Virus record (IMG/VR): IMGVR_UViG_3300027754_003140
Location: 1-26,867 of that record
DNA: 26,867 bases
Reading direction: 5' to 3' (one strand)
Origin: a virus
Numbering within the stretch: position 1 is the first letter of the stretch; each line of letters begins with the position of its first letter. The notes beneath the pieces are model-generated. The model searched no databases, was not told where the DNA came from, and worked only from the letters and a program-made list of their open reading frames with translations. Made by a program: the position numbers and the translations under genes. This document shows, one piece after another, positions 22,561 through 26,867 of the stretch.

Positions 22561-22583
22561 TCAACTGATTATATCCAAAAGTT
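22561..22583. repeat. Imperfect 23-bp direct repeat, copy at the 3' end of the neighbour gene
   Basis: Partner of 21631-21653. It forms the last codons (LLDIIS and stop) of the 130-residue gene; the endonuclease ATG follows with no gap. Confidence 0.8.
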
Positions 22584-22953
22584 TGATCGGAATTATTCTA
22601 ACAGATATTTCTCCGGTTAAAATGAGGCAGTTTGAATACAATTCCCAGTCCAATTGAAACTTATTATTAAACACGCCCTCATTTTCTTCTGATATTAATT
22701 TATTCATAGCATTGAGGGTATACAATGTGTTAGTTTGTTTTTTTCTGTGTAGTCCGATTGTGTTTGGAAATTTTTTAAAACTAGATCCTTCCATTACTTC
22801 CACATTATACGTTAAAAAAACGAATTCAGGAGACTGTGTGTTACCAAACAAAAAGAATTTATTTCCTGAGATAGTATAAAATTTTCTAAGAGTTGTCAGC
22901 AATGACTTATACTCGTTATTTGTACTAAAAGTGCAAAGGAGTTGTCTTTTCAT
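22561..22953 (-). CDS. Conserved-looking phage protein, unknown function
   Basis: 130 residues, apparently one alpha/beta domain: MKRQLLCTFSTNNEYKSLL, GNKFFLFGNTQSPEFVFLTYNVEV, TIGLHRKKQTNTLYTLNAMNKLI, NKFQLDWELYSNCLILTG and SVRIIPIKLLDIIS. The central sequence around HRKKQTNTLYTLNAMN is basic and might contact nucleic acid. I recognise no family. It overlaps the previous gene by 4 bp, so they are translationally coupled. Its 3' end is the site next to which the homing endonuclease gene sits. Confidence 0.65.
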   Translation of the reverse strand: MKRQLLCTFSTNNEYKSLLTTLRKFYTISGNKFFLFGNTQSPEFVFLTYNVEVMEGSSFKKFPNTIGLHRKKQTNTLYTLNAMNKLISEENEGVFNNKFQLDWELYSNCLILTGEISVRIIPIKLLDIIS

Positions 22954-23597
22954 TTTTTTCTAATGATGATTACTTTACCTAGATTTTCTATATATCTAGA
23001 CTTTCCAACAATTTCTCCCTCGGCAGTGTACCAAATTCCCTTTTTATGGCAGAAATTATTTGAAAGTGCTTCTTCCATTGAATATTCGGTTGTTAAAATC
23101 TTTTGGATAACTTGAGCATCTTGTTGTTTCTCTTGTGGAGTTCTAAGATCTTGTTCAACCGGCTCATTTGAAGATGTATCGGTCTTTACGTCAGTTGAAA
23201 CTGGTTCTGGTTGGACATCTGACGTTTTTTCTGTTGGAGCAGTTTGAATCTGAGGTTCTGGTTTTTCTTCAGGTTCGGTATCAAAAATATTTACCGAAGC
23301 ATCTTGTTGATCCTTTTTTGGATTTTCTTCAAAATGAGTTCCACGAGCAATAGCTTTTTGTTTATATTCCGCAGTTGGAAATGTAACCAACAATCCATTG
23401 ACATTGTATGCTTGACGTTCTGGATATTTTCCTTCCAGAATACAATTTCTTAACAATACAGTTTGTTCATATGACAACCCGTTCTGTTGTAAATATTCTT
23501 GTAATATATTTAAATGTACATCTTTTTCTAAAGAAAAAATACCATCGGAAATTCTTGGATCCAAACAAACTTGTTCTAATAAATCTTGTAAATTCAT
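22950..23597 (-). CDS. Protein with a Pro/Glu/Thr-rich linker, unknown function
   Basis: 215 residues: an N-terminal helical domain (about 1-95; LLEQVCLDPRISDGIFSL, LEGKYPERQAYNVNGLLVTFPT, YKQKAIARGTHFEENP), a disordered linker rich in Pro, Glu, Thr, Gln (about 96-160), and a small C-terminal domain (about 162-215; IQKILTTEYSMEEAL, KKGIWYTAEGEIVGK). The two-domain layout with a linker suggests a tether or adaptor. It is 1 bp after the preceding gene and overlaps the next by 4 bp, so the three genes 24738-22561 are likely one operon. Function unknown. Confidence 0.65.
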   Translation of the reverse strand: MNLQDLLEQVCLDPRISDGIFSLEKDVHLNILQEYLQQNGLSYEQTVLLRNCILEGKYPERQAYNVNGLLVTFPTAEYKQKAIARGTHFEENPKKDQQDASVNIFDTEPEEKPEPQIQTAPTEKTSDVQPEPVSTDVKTDTSSNEPVEQDLRTPQEKQQDAQVIQKILTTEYSMEEALSNNFCHKKGIWYTAEGEIVGKSRYIENLGKVIIIRKK

Positions 23598-23598
23598 A

Positions 23599-24738
23599 TT
23601 ATTTTAAAGTAACCTGTGGTCTTACATATTGATTTACGGAATTAAATTTGAAATTAACGGGGTCTATTAAAAAGTCATTTTTTTCATCAATAATCATTAT
23701 ATGAATATTAGATTGTTTATATTTGGCATACAATTGTTCTACCATCCCAACTTTAAATGATTCAATCGTAGGATATTTGGTCAAGAACGTACTCAACAAA
23801 GAATCAACATCTTCCGAAAATGAAATCAATTCTTCTGTATCTTGTTTGTCCTCAGTCCGTATAATTGTGACTTGATGTTTTCCCTTTGATAATACCGATT
23901 TTAAATCGTCAATTGATAATTTAAAATAAACATCCTTATCTACGTCATTTGCTTTAAATACAAAGTTTTTGCCCGATGACGATGCGGAAGATACATTTTT
24001 CTTCGAACGTTCATTAAAAGTATATTCTTTCAATTGTTTTATAAATGAATAAAATAATTGCAATTTTTTGGAACCAATGGATGCTTCCGCGTCATCCATT
24101 ACCTTGTCATACACATCAGACAATTCTTTAATTTTTTCACCGTCACGATATTCTTTGGAAGAAAATAGTTTTTTGAATCCAAATGTTACATATCTAAGTG
24201 AATTTATACTATCCAAATCCATATTGGTTCCAAATCGGATAGGAGATTTAGCTTTCTTTATTTTTTTAATTTCAAACTTTTTATTTCCGATTTCAATGTC
24301 ACCACTATCTCTTACTATTTTTTTAGAATCTTTCAATAGAAGATACAATGCAAATTCTCCTTGCCCAATTTGGTTTTTTTCAAAGACAATCAAATCTGGA
24401 TTTGATTTCATATATTGTAAAGCAGAAGAAAAACTTTTGTCAGTTTTGTAAAACTCTCTCATATGATTCACAAGCATTTCAAGATCTTTTGCAGATGGAG
24501 GTTCCTTGAAAAATTTAGTGTATCGGTTGGTAACATACGACACAATATCTTCAGTAGGTTGTTCTTGTTCGGTGAACAGCTCATTTAATTTGACGCGATC
24601 AAAATGTTTCAAATAATCATTTTTAATCAAAAATGACTCAAATTGATTGAGGTCATCAAAATTTTTAACATCAAAATGTATGCCGCCGTCTGGTCGCTCT
24701 GCAAAATATTCCAACAATATAGAATCAAAAGTTAACAT
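23599..24738 (-). CDS. Possible PD-(D/E)XK-fold nuclease-like protein
   Basis: 379 residues. In the middle the sequence IGQGEFALYLLL (124-135), SGDIEIGNKKFEIKK (145-159) offers E128, D147 and E156-I-K158, the spacing of a PD-(D/E)XK metal site (acid, D, ExK). The rest is Lys/Ser-rich and not recognised, including a ~150-residue C-terminal part. Such GExxL...GDI...EIK proteins are found in large phages and are often annotated as structural or hypothetical, so this may be an inactive fold. It follows the polymerase by 50 bp, with an inverted repeat in that gap. Confidence 0.45.
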   Translation of the reverse strand: MLTFDSILLEYFAERPDGGIHFDVKNFDDLNQFESFLIKNDYLKHFDRVKLNELFTEQEQPTEDIVSYVTNRYTKFFKEPPSAKDLEMLVNHMREFYKTDKSFSSALQYMKSNPDLIVFEKNQIGQGEFALYLLLKDSKKIVRDSGDIEIGNKKFEIKKIKKAKSPIRFGTNMDLDSINSLRYVTFGFKKLFSSKEYRDGEKIKELSDVYDKVMDDAEASIGSKKLQLFYSFIKQLKEYTFNERSKKNVSSASSSGKNFVFKANDVDKDVYFKLSIDDLKSVLSKGKHQVTIIRTEDKQDTEELISFSEDVDSLLSTFLTKYPTIESFKVGMVEQLYAKYKQSNIHIMIIDEKNDFLIDPVNFKFNSVNQYVRPQVTLK

Positions 24739-24739
24739 G

Positions 24740-24770
24740 TTACCATATAAATATATAAATATTATGGTAA
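24740..24770. repeat. 8-bp inverted repeat next to the start codon at 24738
   Basis: TTACCATA (24740-24747) and TATGGTAA (24763-24770), 15-bp AT spacer. In the minus-strand message the stem ends 1 nt before the ATG, so it could hide the start or act as an operator. Beside it is a short ATAAATTT tandem at the polymerase stop. Confidence 0.45.
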
Positions 24771-24788
24771 GTTTCTAATTTTATAAAT

Positions 24789-26144
24789 TTATAAATTTAT
24801 TTTGGTCATATTGTTATAATTTGTGCCAACATAACACTTTACAGGAAACCGATTGTTGTTCTCCATCAATGACTTTATATGTAATAATGTCTCTCGTTTA
24901 TCGTGTTTATGAGCATCAAACAATATGCTATCATAAGTATACAATACCGCTTTAGTCTTTTTATCATTTAGATACTGGTTGATTTGTGCAAGTGATTGTA
25001 TTCCGAATTCGGTTTCACTCGCTTGCAGAATATAATTGAACAGTTTATTCGGAGACGGTTCATTGATATGATTTTTAGTGATTTGACGCTTAAAAATCGG
25101 AGTTTCTACATATCCATATGTATTAAAGAAATTCCAACGATGATCAATATATTGTTTCATTTTACTATAAAATGGAATTTCCAATAACTCATCTGGAATG
25201 TTACCATACATACACTGGAAAGTAAGACTCTTTGACGCTTTTATTTCATCTTCTGTCAATTTATCTTTTCCATAGTAATATTGACCCAAGTATTCATAAG
25301 CATGATGCGGCAATTCATAGTTAATCAACTTAGCCACCAAATGTGGATGATATGCACCATAGTCAATCATGAACAACATACCATCATCACCGTGTCTACT
25401 AATGAAAGAGGATCTACATCCTGACTCTTTATTCAAAGCACTGTAATTTATCCCTCCAAATCGGTTACTTGGACGACCAGTGGATGTATATAGATTATAT
25501 TGTGTATATACATAGTCGTTGACTACCTTTACATTCTTATCCTTAAAGTGTTCATTAAAAGTGTCCACATTCACTTTTAAACCGTTATATTCAAGTACTT
25601 GGAGGTTTTCTGTGATAATGCCATTCAAATCATTAAAACTGCTATCTAAGCGTATATTTTTGACTCTTTTTAAAGACTCTATACACATTCTTTCAAACTT
25701 CTCCAAATGACAAGTCAGTGGTATTACCTTATTCAAATTGATATAACCATTGAACTTCTGTTTATAAAATCTATGAGCCTTTGTGTCATATTCACTGTAG
25801 TCTTCCACTTTGCCATCGGTTATAAAAAAGATAATATTGATGTCATACAGACTTTTTGCGGGCAACAAATGAGCAAACTTCTTTTTGTCAAATACCCACT
25901 TCTTTCCTGATAACGAGTTTAAATCGTCAATTAAACGAGATGTTTCAACCTTGAATGGACTGTCGTCGTGGTCAACACAGACTACATAGGTCTTCTGCTT
26001 TTGAATGTTGTAAACCATCAACAACCCACATTTTGCTACGCATGGGTGAAAATGATCGTCAATTTGAATTGCATCGCAAATTAAATCACAACAATCATTT
26101 TGTGCTAAAAATTCTTTATAATCGCTCTCACGCCTTACAACCAT
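24789..26144 (-). CDS. Divergent family-A DNA polymerase
   Basis: 451 residues. The palm is recognisable: TSTGRPSNRFGGINYSALNK (220-239) like the TGRLSS...NLQNI region; motif A MIDYGAYHPHLVA with D261 (259-271); motif B K305-x3-F309-x3-Y313-G314, with the same spacing as Taq K663/F667/Y671; motif C YTYDSILFD with D405. The usual HDE is YDS and the motif A Glu is His266, so it belongs to a divergent phage branch. The N-terminal ~170 residues do not show the DxE/YxxxD exonuclease motifs, so proofreading is likely absent or separate. It is half the length of Pol I. A TTGACA-N16-TACAAT lies over its start but is too close to the ATG to trust. Confidence 0.82.
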   Translation of the reverse strand: MVVRRESDYKEFLAQNDCCDLICDAIQIDDHFHPCVAKCGLLMVYNIQKQKTYVVCVDHDDSPFKVETSRLIDDLNSLSGKKWVFDKKKFAHLLPAKSLYDINIIFFITDGKVEDYSEYDTKAHRFYKQKFNGYINLNKVIPLTCHLEKFERMCIESLKRVKNIRLDSSFNDLNGIITENLQVLEYNGLKVNVDTFNEHFKDKNVKVVNDYVYTQYNLYTSTGRPSNRFGGINYSALNKESGCRSSFISRHGDDGMLFMIDYGAYHPHLVAKLINYELPHHAYEYLGQYYYGKDKLTEDEIKASKSLTFQCMYGNIPDELLEIPFYSKMKQYIDHRWNFFNTYGYVETPIFKRQITKNHINEPSPNKLFNYILQASETEFGIQSLAQINQYLNDKKTKAVLYTYDSILFDAHKHDKRETLLHIKSLMENNNRFPVKCYVGTNYNNMTKINL

Positions 26145-26181
26145 TTATTTATTGTAACAGAAACGTCTCCACTGTCAATTT

Positions 26182-26562
26182 TCAATATCCTCGCCAAAAT
26201 TCAACCGTATTTCTCAAAATATTGCGAATGCCAGGTATAGTTTTTTCTAAAACAGAAATTGAATAACTATTATAAGAAATCACTCCAATGTCGGTTAATG
26301 TTTTGCCATCGTTACTATTCTTTGGCCTTCCCGTTATTTTCCATGAAAGAGACGATTTTGTATACAATGTATTCGATACGTCAGCATAACCAACAGAGTC
26401 TACTTCGTAAATAGTATTGTCGTTTATTTTCTTTACAAAATAACGATTGATATATCCATTGAGATAATCATTTGCATTTGGTGACGGTTTTTTGTAAACA
26501 GGAAAATTTGTTGAAATTCCATCAAACGAAATATTTCTAGTATTATTTGGATATGTAATCAT
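26182..26562 (-). CDS. Probable virion protein, unknown function
   Basis: 126 residues from ATG 26562, whose A overlaps the last base of the preceding TGA (TGATG); a GTG at 26565 is the alternative. Beta-rich: DYLNGYINRYFVKKINDNTIYEVD (about 33-56), SLSWKITGRPK, TLTDIGVISYNSYSISV and a C-terminal TIPGIRNILRNTVEFWRGY. The pattern resembles small structural proteins of T4-like phages that sit next to baseplate genes, but I cannot name it. Stop-start coupling with the hub-like gene supports a shared assembly role. Confidence 0.55.
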   Translation of the reverse strand: MITYPNNTRNISFDGISTNFPVYKKPSPNANDYLNGYINRYFVKKINDNTIYEVDSVGYADVSNTLYTKSSLSWKITGRPKNSNDGKTLTDIGVISYNSYSISVLEKTIPGIRNILRNTVEFWRGY

Positions 26563-26867
26563 CACGTTTTATTTATGGGCTTATCTTTATTTATGGGCTT
26601 ATTGAGCAATGACCTGGCAGGTCTCAAATTTGCTTTGATACGAGTCTCCCAAGTATCTTCATTAATGGTGTGTGTTACATTTTCAACTTGAAAAACGACC
26701 TGATCGGAAGTATATGGTGGCGGAAGATTTAAAATCTTAAATATTTCAAATGTCTTGATACCAGCAATACCCATCAAACTCAATTCAACATGAATATTTC
26801 GTAACGGTGAATTATATATGTTTATGTTATTTTTAAGATCGCCGTCATTCAATAAAAATGTTAATAT
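26562..26867 (-). CDS. Baseplate hub/tail-like protein, C-terminal part (5' end outside window)
   Basis: The frame is open to the right window edge; the visible end is 101 codons plus stop. An internal TTG at 26852 is not a likely start because coding continues upstream. The motif order PLRNIHVELSLMGIAGIK, PPPYTSDQVVFQVENVTH and WETRIKANLRP is like the C-terminus of phage baseplate hub/gpD-type and related tail proteins ('...VFQVxxVxHxIxxxxWxTxIxxxxR'). The last residues hold a repeated DKPINK. Identification rests on this short segment. Confidence 0.5.
   Translation of the reverse strand: MLTFLLNDGDLKNNINIYNSPLRNIHVELSLMGIAGIKTFEIFKILNLPPPYTSDQVVFQVENVTHTINEDTWETRIKANLRPARSLLNKPINKDKPINKT
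26568..26602. repeat. 18-bp tandem repeat at the end of the hub-like gene
   Basis: Two units (26568-26585 and 26586-26602) of TTTATTTATGGGCTTATC, the second lacking the last base match. In frame they encode NKPINKDKPINK, so the copy number changes tail length by six residues. Confidence 0.8.

Noticed and set aside
24746-24761. Two adjacent TATAAATA octamers on the plus strand
   Set aside because: No plus-strand gene follows; they arise from the AT spacer of an inverted repeat.
26145-26174. TTGACA-N16-TACAAT before the polymerase gene
   Set aside because: The -10 box ends 2 bp before the ATG, so a transcript would not include the start codon; possibly chance.
1-26867. Search for tRNA genes, CRISPR arrays, insertion sequences and attachment sites
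   Set aside because: No cloverleaf-like sequence, spaced repeats, transposase or terminal inverted repeats were seen; all gaps between genes are under about 180 bp.

Overview
The window looks like part of a large, AT-rich, lytic tailed-phage genome with T4-like replication genes. The evidence is a compact set of phage-type genes almost all on the minus strand: a UvsX/RecA recombinase, a gp32-like single-stranded DNA-binding protein, a DnaB/gp41-like helicase, a 5' nuclease, a class I ribonucleotide reductase, a dNMP kinase, a probable gp62-like clamp-loader subunit and a baseplate-hub-like fragment. There are no ribosomal, tRNA or housekeeping genes, and no CRISPR array. Start codons are mostly preceded by AT-rich leaders without a strong Shine-Dalgarno sequence. 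Seven intergenic sites look like bacterial sigma-70 promoters (TTGACN, 17 bp, TATAAT-like), so the host probably has a conventional sigma-70; the host cannot be named from this sequence.

Layout, read in the direction of transcription (right to left). 26867-21631: two probable virion genes, a divergent family-A DNA polymerase, a possible PD-(D/E)XK protein, two unknown genes and a free-standing homing endonuclease. 21611-16964: replication/recombination cluster ssb, uvsX, 5' nuclease, helicase. 16902-13492: nrdA and nrdB. 13483-11377: a membrane-anchored PAS protein, a Mom-like DNA modification protein and a charged unknown, ended by a clear terminator. 11292-7702: a CobS/MoxR-type AAA+ ATPase, a large protein with both an HExxH motif and a VWA domain, and a small GGKGRP protein, ended by a second terminator. 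7539-5139: a small unknown, a DruA/DUF4338-like protein and a UV-damage endonuclease. 5125-3244: a basic 70-residue protein, a tiny lysine-rich protein, a membrane coiled-coil protein, the clamp-loader-like gene and the dNMP kinase. 3251-2629: the only plus-strand genes, two small unknowns. 2590-1: a sugar-nucleotide operon (rmlA, an RmlD-like reductase, and an RfbH-like PLP/[2Fe-2S] 3-dehydratase cut by the window edge).

The genes fit a phage that makes and phosphorylates its own dNTP precursors, copies and recombines its DNA with its own machinery, repairs UV damage, may hypermodify its DNA (Mom-like) and may make an unusual deoxysugar. The least explained parts are the AAA+/VWA-HExxH pair, the DruA-like gene, the PAS membrane protein, and regulatory structures: a leader element shared by two operons, an ssb leader resembling the T4 gene 32 autoregulatory operator in layout, and a homing endonuclease whose 3' end repeats its neighbour's tail and supplies the -35 box for ssb.
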